Notes: a model not told the origin generated them from the sequence alone. DNA of 64,000 nucleotides from Planctomycetota bacterium (GCA_012959785.1 DUCM01000017.1:186001-250000); one strand, 5' to 3'; positions 51,623 through 60,837 are shown, counted from the first letter of the stretch. Numbers and translations are program-made.

Positions 51623-52984
51623 ATGCAATCCATCTCCATGCTCCTTCGCGCCCTCACAGCCCTGCTCCTCTCCGCGCCGCTCTGTGCCCAACAGGTCTGG
51701 TATGTAAATTCCGGTGCCCCCGCGGGAGGCAACGGTCTGGCCTGGGCCACGGCCTTTGACGACCTGCAAGCCGCCCTGCAAGCCCCCAACGTCGATGACC
51801 AGATCTGGGTCGCCGCGGGCAAGTACTTTCCCTCCCACGAGGAAACCCCCGGCTCCCCGCGCACGGCCACCTTCAACCTGCCCATGGGCATCAAGATCTA
51901 CGGGGGCTTCGATGGCAGCGAGACCAGCTTGAGCCAGCGCGCCGAGCTCTTTCACCAGACGATTCTGAGCGGCGACCTGGGCGTCACCGGGGACACCAGC
52001 GACAACGCCTACCGCGTGGTTCTCATCAACCGCAACCCCCAGAACCTCTCCACCCTGCTCGATGGCTTCACCGTCGAGCACGGCAACGCCAACGGCCCCA
52101 CGGGACTGCCCGAGCGCGGCGCGGGGATCTATGTCACCCTGGACCTCACATCACCGAGCTGGGGCGTCAACTTTGATCTCAAGAACTGCACCCTGCGCAA
52201 GAACCTGGCCATCTACGGCGCCGCCATGACCGTGGACAACATAGCCATCGTGCGTTTGACCGACTGCCACTTCACCGGCAACTCCTCAGTGGAAAGGGGC
52301 GGTGCCTTGCAGGTCCACTCGGCCAGCGCGCGAGTGTACAACTGTGAGTTCGACCGCAACTGGGCCCTCAAGGGCGGTGCTATCTTCCTCAACTCGATCG
52401 CCTTCGATGTTTCGGGAGTCAACCCCCGAGTGCGCTTTGTGAATTGCCTGTTTCACGACAACGCCGCGGACCGCGGCGGTGCTGCTTTCATCAACGGAGG
52501 TCAGATCGTCCGCGGAATCGGAACCTTCCTCAACTGCACCGTGGCCAACAACACGGCCATCAGCGTCGGCGGCGGCTTCTTCGCCCGCACCGAAACCCAG
52601 ATCCCGGCCATCCTGGAGATCTACAACTCGATCGTCTGGAACAACTGCGCGCCGCTCAACCCGCAGCTCTTCGGCCCCGGAACCACCATGACCTACACCA
52701 ATATCCGCGGCGGCTGGGACGGCAGCACTAACTTCAGTGCGGACCCAGGATTTGTCAATGAAGCCCAGCGCGACTACCACACCCGCGCGGGCTCACGGGT
52801 CCACGACGCCGGCGACAACGGCGCCATGCTCCCCGACCTGAACGACCTCGACAACGACGGCAACCTGTTCGAACTCGTGCCCCTCGACATGGACGGCAAG
52901 CCGCGCTTCAAGGACGACAAGTACAGCAGGAACACCGGCGCCGGCACCGGCCGGCCGGTTGACTTGGGCGCTTACGAATTCTGA
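51623..52984 (+). CDS. Exported right-handed beta-helix protein
   Basis: A 453-residue protein from ATG 51623 with a signal peptide (MLLRALTALLLSAPLCAQ). VWYVNSGAPAGGNGLAWATAFDDLQAALQ is the opening typical of parallel beta-helix proteins of the polymorphic-outer-membrane / choice-of-anchor Q type. Repeats such as CTLRKNLAIYGAAMTVDN, CHFTGNSSVERGGALQV, CEFDRNWALKGGAIFL and CLFHDNAADRGGAAFI have period ~25-30. It ends VDLGAYEF, a common C-terminal signature (DiGAyE). It is likely secreted or surface-bound; the ligand is unknown. Its end overlaps the convergent DAHP synthase gene by 13 nt. Confidence 0.85.
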   Translation: MQSISMLLRALTALLLSAPLCAQQVWYVNSGAPAGGNGLAWATAFDDLQAALQAPNVDDQIWVAAGKYFPSHEETPGSPRTATFNLPMGIKIYGGFDGSETSLSQRAELFHQTILSGDLGVTGDTSDNAYRVVLINRNPQNLSTLLDGFTVEHGNANGPTGLPERGAGIYVTLDLTSPSWGVNFDLKNCTLRKNLAIYGAAMTVDNIAIVRLTDCHFTGNSSVERGGALQVHSASARVYNCEFDRNWALKGGAIFLNSIAFDVSGVNPRVRFVNCLFHDNAADRGGAAFINGGQIVRGIGTFLNCTVANNTAISVGGGFFARTETQIPAILEIYNSIVWNNCAPLNPQLFGPGTTMTYTNIRGGWDGSTNFSADPGFVNEAQRDYHTRAGSRVHDAGDNGAMLPDLNDLDNDGNLFELVPLDMDGKPRFKDDKYSRNTGAGTGRPVDLGAYEF

Positions 52985-54027
52985 GCCGGCACCGGAAACT
53001 GGTTCTGCCGCGCCAGGTGGCGGCCGCCCACGGCGGCATAGACACGAGCGTCGGCGACCAGTCCAGCGAGTTCTCCCGGCAACAGGGCCTGGTTGCCGTC
53101 GCTCTTGGCGACTTCGGGACGCGGGTGGACCTCTACGGCCAAGCCGTCGGCACCGGCGGCCAGGGCGGCGCGGGCGAGAGGCGGGATCAGACCGGGGATG
53201 CCGGCGGCGTGGCTGGGGTCCACCAGGATCGGCAGGTGCGACCACTGTTGCAAGAGCGGCAGGACCGTCAAATCCAGGGTGTTGCGCGTGGCCGGCTCGA
53301 AGGTGCGAATGCCGCGCTCGCACAGGATCACATCGTCGCAGCCGTGGGCCGCGAGGTACTCCGCCGATTGCAGCCACTCGCTAATCGTGGCCGAGAGGCC
53401 GCGCTTGAGCAGCACCGGACGACGGGCCGAGGCGACCTTCTTGAGTAGGGTGAAGTTCTGCATGTTGCGCGCGCCGATTTGCAGGCAATCCACATCGTGG
53501 TCGAGAAAGTCCGGCAACTGCGCCGCGTCCATGATCTCGCTGACGATGGGCATGGCTTCCGCCAGACCGGCTTGCTTGAGCAGGTAGAGGCCCTCTCGCC
53601 CGAGGCCCTGGAAGGCATAAGGCGAGGTGCGCGGCTTGAAGGCGCCACCACGCAAGATGTGGGCGCCAGCTCGCCGAGCGCAGCGCGCGGCAGAGCGCAT
53701 CTGATCTTCGTTCTCCACCGAACAGGGTCCGGCGATCACGACCACGCTGCCGCGACCCACCGCCACGCCACCCACGCTGATCTGGGAAGGACAGTCGCGA
53801 AAACTTCGGTCCACCCGGCGCCAGGCCCCCAGCGGGTGCTCGATGGACTCGACCTCGGCCATGGCCCGCAAGCGCTCGGCCAACTCCTCGGGACAGGCAT
53901 CCAGCACAGCGATGATCGGGCGGGCGGGTTCGGGGCTGCGGGAAGTGCGCAGACCCGACTTCTCCATAAGTTCCACAATGGCCGACACGCGATCTTCCAT
54001 CGTTCCGGGCCAGAGACGCAGAATCAT
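52972..54027 (-). CDS. DAHP synthase (type I-beta)
   Basis: A 351-residue protein from ATG 54027, overlapping the upstream stop as ATGA. It joins PEP and erythrose-4-phosphate at the entry to aromatic synthesis. Residues 1-75 form a ferredoxin-like regulatory domain. The barrel shows VVIAGPCSVENEDQM, RGGAFKPRTSPYAFQGLG, VLLKRGLSATISEWL, CERGIRTFEPATRNTLDL and LVDPSHAAGIPG, all family motifs including the metal-binding Cys and His. This is the beta subtype found in Bacillus and Thermotoga, which is often regulated by an attached domain or partner. It closes the trp gene block. Confidence 0.93.
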   Translation of the reverse strand: MILRLWPGTMEDRVSAIVELMEKSGLRTSRSPEPARPIIAVLDACPEELAERLRAMAEVESIEHPLGAWRRVDRSFRDCPSQISVGGVAVGRGSVVVIAGPCSVENEDQMRSAARCARRAGAHILRGGAFKPRTSPYAFQGLGREGLYLLKQAGLAEAMPIVSEIMDAAQLPDFLDHDVDCLQIGARNMQNFTLLKKVASARRPVLLKRGLSATISEWLQSAEYLAAHGCDDVILCERGIRTFEPATRNTLDLTVLPLLQQWSHLPILVDPSHAAGIPGLIPPLARAALAAGADGLAVEVHPRPEVAKSDGNQALLPGELAGLVADARVYAAVGGRHLARQNQFPVPAQNS

Positions 54028-54266
54028 CGGGCGCTCCTCCGCTGGCCGTGGCATCCGGCGCTGATGGCCTCGAAAACCGCACCCAGGGCCTCGGGGTCAA
54101 AATCCCCGTTGGCGCGCATGAGCAGATCGTCGAGGTTGGTGTCGAGGGTCTGGTCGAGAGCGGAGAGCAGGCGCGAGCGTTCCTCCATGAGATTCAAGAG
54201 GGCGCGATCAAGAAAGGCCAGGTGTCTGCGGGTTTGGGCCAGTAGGTCCAGGTTCTCGGATTGCAT
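54024..54266 (-). CDS. Short chorismate-mutase-like (AroQ) protein
   Basis: An 80-residue protein. The first helix resembles AroQ chorismate mutase (NLDLLAQTRRHLAFLDRALL then LMEERSRLL), with Arg residues at the positions equal to E. coli Arg11 and Arg28. The middle part holding Lys39, Asp48, Arg51 and Glu52 is missing or shortened, and the last helix (FEAISAGCHGQR) may keep the Gln. With the catalytic set incomplete it may serve as a regulatory or assembly partner of the DAHP synthase encoded 4 nt into its stop. I am unsure of the homology. Confidence 0.5.
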   Translation of the reverse strand: MQSENLDLLAQTRRHLAFLDRALLNLMEERSRLLSALDQTLDTNLDDLLMRANGDFDPEALGAVFEAISAGCHGQRRSAR

Positions 54267-54285
54267 GGCGTGGTTCCTCCGGGGA

Positions 54286-55101
54286 TCAATCCCGGGTAGC
54301 TTGAGAAAGTCGAGTGACCAGGGCCTGGGCAGAAGCGGCAGCGTCTTCGGGAGTGCCCGCCGTGTTGTGCAGGTGGTTCACGAGGGCCGTGCCACAGATC
54401 GCCAGGTCCGTGTGGCCTGCCAGGGCTCTGATGTCGGCGGGTTCTGCCACCCCAAAGCCCACGGCCAGGGGTGTGTTTCCCGCCAGCTCGCGCACGAAAT
54501 CGAGCCAGTCCAGGACTTCATCGTCAAAGCTCGTGCGCAAACCCGTGACGCCCACGCGCCCGATGGCGTACAAGAAACCCGACGAGGCTCGGGCAGCGGA
54601 ACGGATGCGCTCGATAGAGGAACGGGGCGTGGCGAAGAAGACCGTGCCGAGATCCAACTCGTCACAGGCCGCGCATAACTCATCCGCCTCTTCGGGGGGC
54701 AGGTCCGGAACCACAAAGCCATCGCCACCGGCTTCCGCCAAACGCTCGGCACTGGCGCGCAGGCCGCCGAGGCCCACCCACAAGGGGTTGCTGTAGGAAA
54801 AGAGCAAGATGGGCAACTTGCCACCCTGGTCGCGGTAACTGCGGATCACTTCGAGGGTCGCGTCAGGCGTGGTGCCAGCCTCCAAACTGCGCTGAGCCGC
54901 CGCCTGCAAGGCAGGCCCGTCGGCCAAGGGATCGGAGAAGGGCAAGCCCAACTCGACACAGACCGCACCGCCGCGCTCGAGACCGTGAAGCACGGCCAGG
55001 GTGCGCTCTAGCCCGCCGTCTCCGGCGGTGATGTAGGGCGCAATGCCCGGGCCGGGGCCTGGGCTCGGGGCTGCCAGAAGCGCCTTCATGCGACCTGTCA
55101 T
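54286..55101 (-). CDS. trpA: Tryptophan synthase alpha subunit
   Basis: A 271-residue protein starting at ATG 55101 with a 4-nt overlap of the trpB stop. It cleaves indole-3-glycerol phosphate to indole and glyceraldehyde-3-phosphate. CVELGLPFSDPLADGP contains the catalytic Glu and Asp residues. DGFVVPDLPPEEADEL and YAIGRVGVTGLRT complete the barrel motifs, and AVGFGVAEPADI is the phosphate site. It sits last in the trp core, 19 nt before the chorismate-mutase-like gene. Confidence 0.95.
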   Translation of the reverse strand: MTGRMKALLAAPSPGPGPGIAPYITAGDGGLERTLAVLHGLERGGAVCVELGLPFSDPLADGPALQAAAQRSLEAGTTPDATLEVIRSYRDQGGKLPILLFSYSNPLWVGLGGLRASAERLAEAGGDGFVVPDLPPEEADELCAACDELDLGTVFFATPRSSIERIRSAARASSGFLYAIGRVGVTGLRTSFDDEVLDWLDFVRELAGNTPLAVGFGVAEPADIRALAGHTDLAICGTALVNHLHNTAGTPEDAAASAQALVTRLSQATRD

Positions 55102-56282
55102 CGCGTGCCTCCGAGCAGCGGTAGAACCGTGGCCAGGTCCTTGTCCCCGCGACCGGAAAGCCCCAGCAGCACACTCATTCCCCGCCAATCCTCGCGCCGG
55201 GCGAGGAGCCAACCGAGGGCGTGGGAAGATTCGAGGGCTGGCAAGATGCCCTCGAAGCGAGCGAGGGCTGCAAACCCCGCGAGGGCTTCGTCATCGCTGG
55301 CCGAGAGGTAACGGGCGCGACCTTGCTCGGCGAGCTGGGCGTGTTCGGGCCCCACCGCCGGGTAGTCCAGGCCGGCGCTGACGGAATGGGTGGCGAGGAT
55401 CTGACCGTCGTCGTCGCACAGGACCAGAGTCTTGCACCCGTGCAACACGCCCTCGCGTCCGCCCGCCCAACGCGCTGCGTGTTCGCCGGGCGCCGAGCCC
55501 GTGCCGCCGGCTTCCACGCCCACCAAGGCCACCTCGGGGTTGTCCATGAAGCCGCGGAAGAGGCCGATGGCGTTGGACCCGCCACCCACGCAAGCGAGCA
55601 CGAGATCGGGCTGATCGGTTTGCGCCTGCTCGCGGTACTGGGCCGCGGCCTCTTTGCCGATCGGTTCGTGAAAGAACGCCACGATGGTGGGAAAGGGATG
55701 GGGACCGAGGGCCGAGCCCAGAAGGTAGTGGGCGTCCGGGTCCCCCACCCAGGCGCGCAGGGCTTCGTTGATGGCGTCCTTCAAGGTGCGTTGGCCGGCG
55801 CGCACGATTACCACGCGGGCACCGAGCAACTCCATGCGTTCCACATTGGGCACCTGGCGCTGGGCATCCATCTCGCCCATGTAAACAACGCAGTCCAATC
55901 CCAGAAGCGCGCAGACCGTGGCGCAGGCCACGCCGTGCTGGCCGGCGCCGGTCTCGGCCAGGATGCGCGTCTTGCCCATGCGCTGGGCGAGCAGCGCCTG
56001 GCCCAGGGCGTTGTTCAGTTTGTGGGCCCCGGTGTGCAAGAGATCCTCGCGTTTGAGCCACAGGTCCAGGCCCCACTCCGCGCCCAGGCGCTCCGCGTGA
56101 AAAAGCGGCGTGGGCCGTCCACCAAAGTCCCGCAGGAGGCGCCTGAGGCGTTCCCGAAACTCGGGCTCGGCACGGGCCTCTACAAAAGCCGCCTCGAGTT
56201 CGATCAAGGCCGGCATGAGGGTCTCGGGAGCGTAGCAGCCGCCGAAACGGCCGTAGTGCGAATCGAGTTGGAAGGTACTCAT
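55098..56282 (-). CDS. trpB: Tryptophan synthase beta subunit
   Basis: A 394-residue PLP enzyme that joins indole and serine. GRFGGCYAPETLMPALIELE is the N-terminal signature, and the Schiff-base Lys lies in LHTGAHKLNNALGQALLA. ETGAGQHGVACATVCALLGL and the PLP-phosphate loop CVGGGSNAIGLF follow. It belongs to the common TrpB1 type that pairs with TrpA. The ATG overlaps the trpF stop by 4 nt. Confidence 0.96.
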   Translation of the reverse strand: MSTFQLDSHYGRFGGCYAPETLMPALIELEAAFVEARAEPEFRERLRRLLRDFGGRPTPLFHAERLGAEWGLDLWLKREDLLHTGAHKLNNALGQALLAQRMGKTRILAETGAGQHGVACATVCALLGLDCVVYMGEMDAQRQVPNVERMELLGARVVIVRAGQRTLKDAINEALRAWVGDPDAHYLLGSALGPHPFPTIVAFFHEPIGKEAAAQYREQAQTDQPDLVLACVGGGSNAIGLFRGFMDNPEVALVGVEAGGTGSAPGEHAARWAGGREGVLHGCKTLVLCDDDGQILATHSVSAGLDYPAVGPEHAQLAEQGRARYLSASDDEALAGFAALARFEGILPALESSHALGWLLARREDWRGMSVLLGLSGRGDKDLATVLPLLGGTR

Positions 56283-56941
56283 GGGCGAGCAGATCTGCCA
56301 AAAGCCCGTGCCCCGTCGCGCCCCAAGGCAGCCCGCGCGGCGGCCACAAAATCAGCCATGAGCTCTGCGTCCTTTTCCCCTGGAGAGCGCTCGAGTTTGG
56401 AAGAAGCGTCCACACCCAAGGGGGCTGTGGCGGCGACCTGAGCGGCGACATTATCGGCCCCGAGGCCACCGGCCAAGAGACAGGGAGCCGACCCGCAGAG
56501 GGCCGCAGCGGCGGCAGTCTCCACCAACTCGCCCGTGCCCCCCGGCGCGCCAGGACGGTCGAGAAGAAAAGCGCAAGCCACCGACAGCCAACGCTGCATC
56601 AGAACAGCGGCGCCGTCCTCCACGGCGATGCGGCGCAGGATGGGCACGGGAAAATCTTGAAAATCAGCGGCGCTCTGGTCGCCGCAGAGTTGCACGAAGT
56701 TCGCACCGCACAGGGCCAGAGCCTCTTCCAACTCGGCGCGGCTGCCGTCCACCACCACGAGCACGCTGCTCTGCTCCGGAGCCACACGCCCCACCAAGCA
56801 GGCGATGTCATCGAGATTGAGGTGCCGCGGCGAGGGCGGGTGGTTCACGAAGCCAACGAGATCGCAACCTGCTTGGGCCGCGGCCTCGACATGAGCGATC
56901 CGGGTCAAGCCGCAGATCTTGACCGTGCCGGGCTGGATCAC
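56279..56941 (-). CDS. trpF: Phosphoribosylanthranilate isomerase
   Basis: A 220-residue protein from GTG 56941, overlapping the trpC stop as GTGA; longer open frames upstream lie inside trpC in another frame. It isomerises phosphoribosylanthranilate in the tryptophan pathway. VKICGLTRIAHVEAAAQAGCDLVGF contains the catalytic Cys. FVQLCGDQS and the C-terminal phosphate site GVDASSKLERSPGEKD with the catalytic Asp are clear. Confidence 0.93.
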   Translation of the reverse strand: MIQPGTVKICGLTRIAHVEAAAQAGCDLVGFVNHPPSPRHLNLDDIACLVGRVAPEQSSVLVVVDGSRAELEEALALCGANFVQLCGDQSAADFQDFPVPILRRIAVEDGAAVLMQRWLSVACAFLLDRPGAPGGTGELVETAAAAALCGSAPCLLAGGLGADNVAAQVAATAPLGVDASSKLERSPGEKDAELMADFVAAARAALGRDGARAFGRSARP

Positions 56942-57732
56942 GAGAGCTCCTCGCGCCAGGTTCGCAAGAGGCCCGCGGGATCTTCCGCGCGCATCAAGGC
57001 CGTGCCCACTAGCGCCGCGTCGGCACCCGCCGCCGCAACGCGCGCGAAGTCCGCTGTGTTTGTGAGACCTGATTCCGCCACGGAAAGAACGCCCTCCGGA
57101 ATCAATGGCAGAAGTCGCTCCGCCGTGCCAAGGTCGATGGTGAAGTCGCGCAGGTCGCGGGAGTTGACGCCTATGGCGTCGGGCGCGAACTCCAACGCCA
57201 GACCGAGTTCGGCCTCGTCGTGGATCTCCAGCAGGGTGAAGAGTCCGCGCTCGCGGGCGCAAGCGGCGAGTTCCTCGAGCAGGGAAGGGTCCAGGCAAGC
57301 GCAAATCAAGAGCACGCCATCGGCTCCCAGGCGGGCGCTTTCGATCACCATGGCGCTCGAAATCAAGAAGTCCTTGCGCAAACGCGGCAAGCCCGACGAG
57401 GTCACCGCCACGAGATCTCTGGCGTGGCCTCCAAAGTGTTCTTCCTCGGTCAAGATCGAAAGCGCCACCGCGCCACCGCGCGCGTAGGCCTCGGCCCGTG
57501 CGGCGAGGTCGGCTTCCCCGGAGAGTTCGCCGGCCGAGGGCGCCCGGCGTTTGCATTCGGCGATGAATCCGAGGCCCGGGCCAGCGAGGGCCGCTCGAAA
57601 ATTCGCAGCGCAGGGTTCTTGACCGGTTTCCGGTGCGCCGGCTTTGGCGCGACTCGCGGCCCGCGCGACCACAGAGGCCAGGATGGGATCGAGGCGCGTC
57701 CCGGTGACGCGCACGCCCCTGGGCAGCCTCAC
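56938..57732 (-). CDS. trpC: Indole-3-glycerol phosphate synthase
   Basis: A protein of 264 residues from GTG 57732, chosen because it gives the same 4-nt GTGA overlap as the other junctions; an ATG at 57762 would overlap trpD by 34 nt. It closes the indole ring. IAECKRRAPSAGEL carries the catalytic Lys and Ser, LRKDFLISSAMV the second Lys, LLEIHDEAELGLAL the Glu, and AESGLTN the phosphate loop. It is monofunctional, with trpF as a separate gene. Confidence 0.93.
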   Translation of the reverse strand: MRLPRGVRVTGTRLDPILASVVARAASRAKAGAPETGQEPCAANFRAALAGPGLGFIAECKRRAPSAGELSGEADLAARAEAYARGGAVALSILTEEEHFGGHARDLVAVTSSGLPRLRKDFLISSAMVIESARLGADGVLLICACLDPSLLEELAACARERGLFTLLEIHDEAELGLALEFAPDAIGVNSRDLRDFTIDLGTAERLLPLIPEGVLSVAESGLTNTADFARVAAAGADAALVGTALMRAEDPAGLLRTWREELS

Positions 57733-58745
57733 CGCGCGGCCTCCCCGGAGATGCACGCCCACTCCTCCACGAGGGTGCTCACGGCTCCCGAGTCCAAAGC
57801 TTCGGCGCCCCGCTCTAGACCCTCGGTCGCGTCCTTTGCCACTTCGGCCAAGACCAAGGCCGCGGCTGCGTTGTAAAGCACGGCGTCGCGCAGGGGCCCG
57901 CGCTCGCCTTGCAGAATCTTCGCGCAGAGCGCCGCGTTGTGCACTCCATCGCCTCCCGCCAGGGCTGCAACCGGCGCCTCATCCAGGCCCAGGCGGCTGC
58001 CCTCGGCCTCGAAGTTCTTCAGGCTGCCCACGCACGCCAGGCGATTGGGACCGGCCAGAGTCAACTCGTCAGCGCCGCCATGGCCGTGGACCACCAGGGC
58101 CCGCTCGTGTCCAAGGGAGGCGAGGATCGAGGCCACTTCCTCCAGACGCGAAGCGTCCGAGACGCCCACCAACTGGCGCCGCACGCCGCCGGGGTTCGCC
58201 AGGGGCCCGAGCAGGTTGAAGAGGGTGGGAATCCCTAGGGCGCGGCGCACGGGGGCGGCGTGCCGCATGGCCGGGTGATAGAGCGGCGCGTGGAGGTAAG
58301 TGATGGACACGCGCTCGAGCACGACGCGGGCAGCCGCGGGCTCGAGTTCGATGGTGATGCCGAGGGCTTCGAGTAGGTCGGCGGAACCCGAAGCACTCGA
58401 GGCCGCGCGGTTGCCGTGCTTGATCACCCGCGCTCCGGCGGCGGCGGCCACCAGGGCGGCGGCCGTGGAGATGTTAAAGGTGCCCAGGCCATCGCCGCCG
58501 GTGCCGCAGGTGTCGATGGCGCCGGGGAAGTCGTGCTCGAAGGGCAACATGTGCCGACGCAAGGCGCGCACCGCGCCCAGGACCTCCGACGCGCACTCGC
58601 GCCGTTGGGCCAGGCTGGCCAGGAAACCCGCCAGAACCATGGGCTGCACGGCACCTGCAAATATTTCGTCGAAGACCTCATCGCATTCCTGGGCGCTGAG
58701 GGTCGCGCCGGCCTGCACCACAGCCAAAGCGTCGTTGATTTTCAC
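57729..58745 (-). CDS. trpD: Anthranilate phosphoribosyltransferase
   Basis: A 338-residue protein from GTG 58745 (VKINDALAVVQ), overlapping the trpG stop as GTGA. It attaches the phosphoribosyl group to anthranilate. DTCGTGGDGLGTFNISTAAALVAAAAG is the diphosphate-binding signature, and KHGNRAASSASGSADLLEALG plus FNLLGPLANPGG complete the family pattern. It is not fused to trpG, unlike the enterobacterial form. Confidence 0.95.
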   Translation of the reverse strand: MKINDALAVVQAGATLSAQECDEVFDEIFAGAVQPMVLAGFLASLAQRRECASEVLGAVRALRRHMLPFEHDFPGAIDTCGTGGDGLGTFNISTAAALVAAAAGARVIKHGNRAASSASGSADLLEALGITIELEPAAARVVLERVSITYLHAPLYHPAMRHAAPVRRALGIPTLFNLLGPLANPGGVRRQLVGVSDASRLEEVASILASLGHERALVVHGHGGADELTLAGPNRLACVGSLKNFEAEGSRLGLDEAPVAALAGGDGVHNAALCAKILQGERGPLRDAVLYNAAAALVLAEVAKDATEGLERGAEALDSGAVSTLVEEWACISGEAAR

Positions 58746-59347
58746 AGGCTGCTGCCGGGGCTGCGTGCGGCCACCGGCTCGCCCGCGGCGGCCAAGAAGT
58801 TGGCCAGGATACGGGTGCCCAGGGGCGTCAGGATCGACTCGGGATGAAACTGCACGCCAAAGCGTGGAGCGCGGGTGTCCTCCACCGCCATCACCAGTCC
58901 CGCTTCGGTCCAGGCCACCAGGCGCAGGTGCTCGGGCAGGCTCTCGCGCTCGGCCACGAGAGAGTGGTAGCGCGCGCAGGGGAAGGGGCTCTGGATGCCG
59001 CGAAATAGCGGGCCGCCGGTGTGGTGCACCAGGCTGGCCTTGCCGTGCACAGGGGTCGGGTCGATGACCAGGGTGCCACCGGCGCTTTCCACCAATGCTT
59101 GATGCCCGAGGCAGACGCCCAGGACGGGCAGATCGGGATCGAGGGCGCGCAATAGTTCCAGGCAAATGCCTGCGTCCGGGGGCCGACCCGGTCCCGGCGA
59201 GATCACCAGCGCCGAAGCACCCATGGCCACGGCTTCTTCGCAGGTCAAGGCGTCATTGCGTTTCACCACCACTTCCGCGCCCAAACCCGCGAGGGCTTGC
59301 ACCAAGTTGAAGGTGAAGGAATCGTAGTTGTCGATGAGAAGAATCAC
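58742..59347 (-). CDS. trpG: Anthranilate synthase glutamine amidotransferase subunit
   Basis: A 201-residue protein from GTG 59347, overlapping the trpE stop as GTGA. It delivers ammonia from glutamine to TrpE. LLIDNYDSFTFNLVQ, ISPGPGRPPDAG and LGVCLGHQAL (nucleophile Cys) are present, with the catalytic His-Glu in FGVQFHPESILTPLG. In some bacteria the same subunit also serves aminodeoxychorismate synthase in folate synthesis; no pabB is in the window. Confidence 0.95.
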   Translation of the reverse strand: MILLIDNYDSFTFNLVQALAGLGAEVVVKRNDALTCEEAVAMGASALVISPGPGRPPDAGICLELLRALDPDLPVLGVCLGHQALVESAGGTLVIDPTPVHGKASLVHHTGGPLFRGIQSPFPCARYHSLVAERESLPEHLRLVAWTEAGLVMAVEDTRAPRFGVQFHPESILTPLGTRILANFLAAAGEPVAARSPGSSL

Positions 59348-60837
59348 GGGCGCGCTCCTTGTGCTTGAGCCACCGGCGGTTGGAAGGCCGGACGGGCGGC
59401 CATGCTCACGGCTTCCGCCAGGGCCCGTGCTTTGTGCATGGTTTCGGCATACTCGAGGTCGGGGTTCGATTCCCAGACGATGCCCGCTCCGGCCTGCCAG
59501 TGCACCGTATCGTTCTGCACCACGAGGGTTCTGATCGTGATCGCCAACTCCGCGGCTCCTGATCCATCGAAGTAGCCAAAGGCGCCGGCGTAGGGGCCGC
59601 GGCAGCGACCCTCGAGCTCGGCCACCAATTCCAGGGCGCGCACCTTGGGAGCACCGGATACGGTGCCCGCGGGGAAGCAAGCCGCGGCCAGGTCGAGGGC
59701 GTCGCGGCCAGCGGCCAGGCGCGACTCGACTCGGCTCACAAGGTGTTGTACCCGGGGGAACTTTTCGAGCACGGCGTGTTCCCGCACGCGCACGCTGCCC
59801 ACCCGAGCCACGCGGCCCAGGTCATTGCGTGCCAGATCCACGAGCATGTCGTGCTCGGAGCGTTCCTTCGGATCGGTCATGAGTTCAATCCCTAAGAGTT
59901 CGTCCTCCGCGGGAGTGTCACCCCGCGGCCGTGTGCCCGCGATGGGCACCGACAGGCACTGGCCGTCGCGCAGGGAGACCAACCGTTCGGGGGACGATCC
60001 GATCAGGGTCGTACCGCCGGAGGACCAATAGAACATATGCGGCGCGGGATTCACCAGGCGCAGGACGCGGTAGAGGGTAAAAGGGTCTCCGCTGAAGCGC
60101 CGCGAAAAACCCTGGCTGAGCACCGCCTGAAAAACCTCGCCGGCGCCGATGGCCTGGCGCAGGGTGTCCACGGCTTCGGTGAAGGCTGCCTTGCTGGTTC
60201 CGTGCACTGGACCGTCATCGAGCAGTTCAAAGCCCTTGAAGTCCCCGGCATCGGTGAAAAGATCCTCGGCCAGGGCTGCGAGTGTTTTTTGCGCCTGACC
60301 GTGGTCCGAGGAACCGCGCGGGCAAGCTGTGATCAAGTACAGGCGCTGGGTCGCGTGGTCGAAGGCCAACACATCGCGGAAGAGCTCGAAGGAAGCATCG
60401 GGTGTGCCAAAGGGATCAGCATCGGGCCGCTTGATGCGCGGCTCCAGTTCGGTGACCCACTCGTGACCGAAGAAGCCCAACCAGCCGCCCACCAAGGGCG
60501 GCAAACCGGGAGGCGCCTTGGGCACGGCGTGCGATTTGAGCGCCGCGCGCAGAGCTTCCAGGGCCGTGCCGCGACGGGTCGTCTCCTGGCCCCCCTCGGT
60601 CATGGTCACGCTGCCGGCTCGGGCTCGCAATCGCGCCCGGGGATCGACGGCAACGAAGGAGTAGCGCGCCAGACGCATGACGCCCTCGACGGACTCGAGC
60701 AGCGCGCCCTCGTGCCCGCTGGCCCGCAGGGCTCGGAAGGCCTGTACGGGAGTCAGGAGATCGGCCGGCAGGACCCACCAAGCGAGGTGGTACTGGTCGG
60801 CTTCGGCAACGCTGGAGCGGGAGAGGGGTGAGGTCAC
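59344..60837 (-). CDS. trpE: Anthranilate synthase component I
   Basis: A 497-residue protein from GTG 60837 (VTSPLSRSSVAEADQ); the longer frame upstream is unlike the family. It converts chorismate to anthranilate with ammonia from TrpG. LLESVEG near residue 50 is the tryptophan feedback site motif, so end-product inhibition is expected. The chorismate-binding half shows PIAGTRPRGDTPAEDE, DLARNDLGRVARVGSV, FPAGTVSGAPKVRALELV and YAGAFGYFDGSGAAELAI. It is first in the operon and lacks a clear Shine-Dalgarno sequence. Confidence 0.95.
   Translation of the reverse strand: MTSPLSRSSVAEADQYHLAWWVLPADLLTPVQAFRALRASGHEGALLESVEGVMRLARYSFVAVDPRARLRARAGSVTMTEGGQETTRRGTALEALRAALKSHAVPKAPPGLPPLVGGWLGFFGHEWVTELEPRIKRPDADPFGTPDASFELFRDVLAFDHATQRLYLITACPRGSSDHGQAQKTLAALAEDLFTDAGDFKGFELLDDGPVHGTSKAAFTEAVDTLRQAIGAGEVFQAVLSQGFSRRFSGDPFTLYRVLRLVNPAPHMFYWSSGGTTLIGSSPERLVSLRDGQCLSVPIAGTRPRGDTPAEDELLGIELMTDPKERSEHDMLVDLARNDLGRVARVGSVRVREHAVLEKFPRVQHLVSRVESRLAAGRDALDLAAACFPAGTVSGAPKVRALELVAELEGRCRGPYAGAFGYFDGSGAAELAITIRTLVVQNDTVHWQAGAGIVWESNPDLEYAETMHKARALAEAVSMAARPAFQPPVAQAQGARP

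Noticed and set aside
59455..59480. GGGGTTCGATTCCC resembling a tRNA T arm
   Set aside because: It lies inside trpE and is not accompanied by acceptor, D or anticodon stems.
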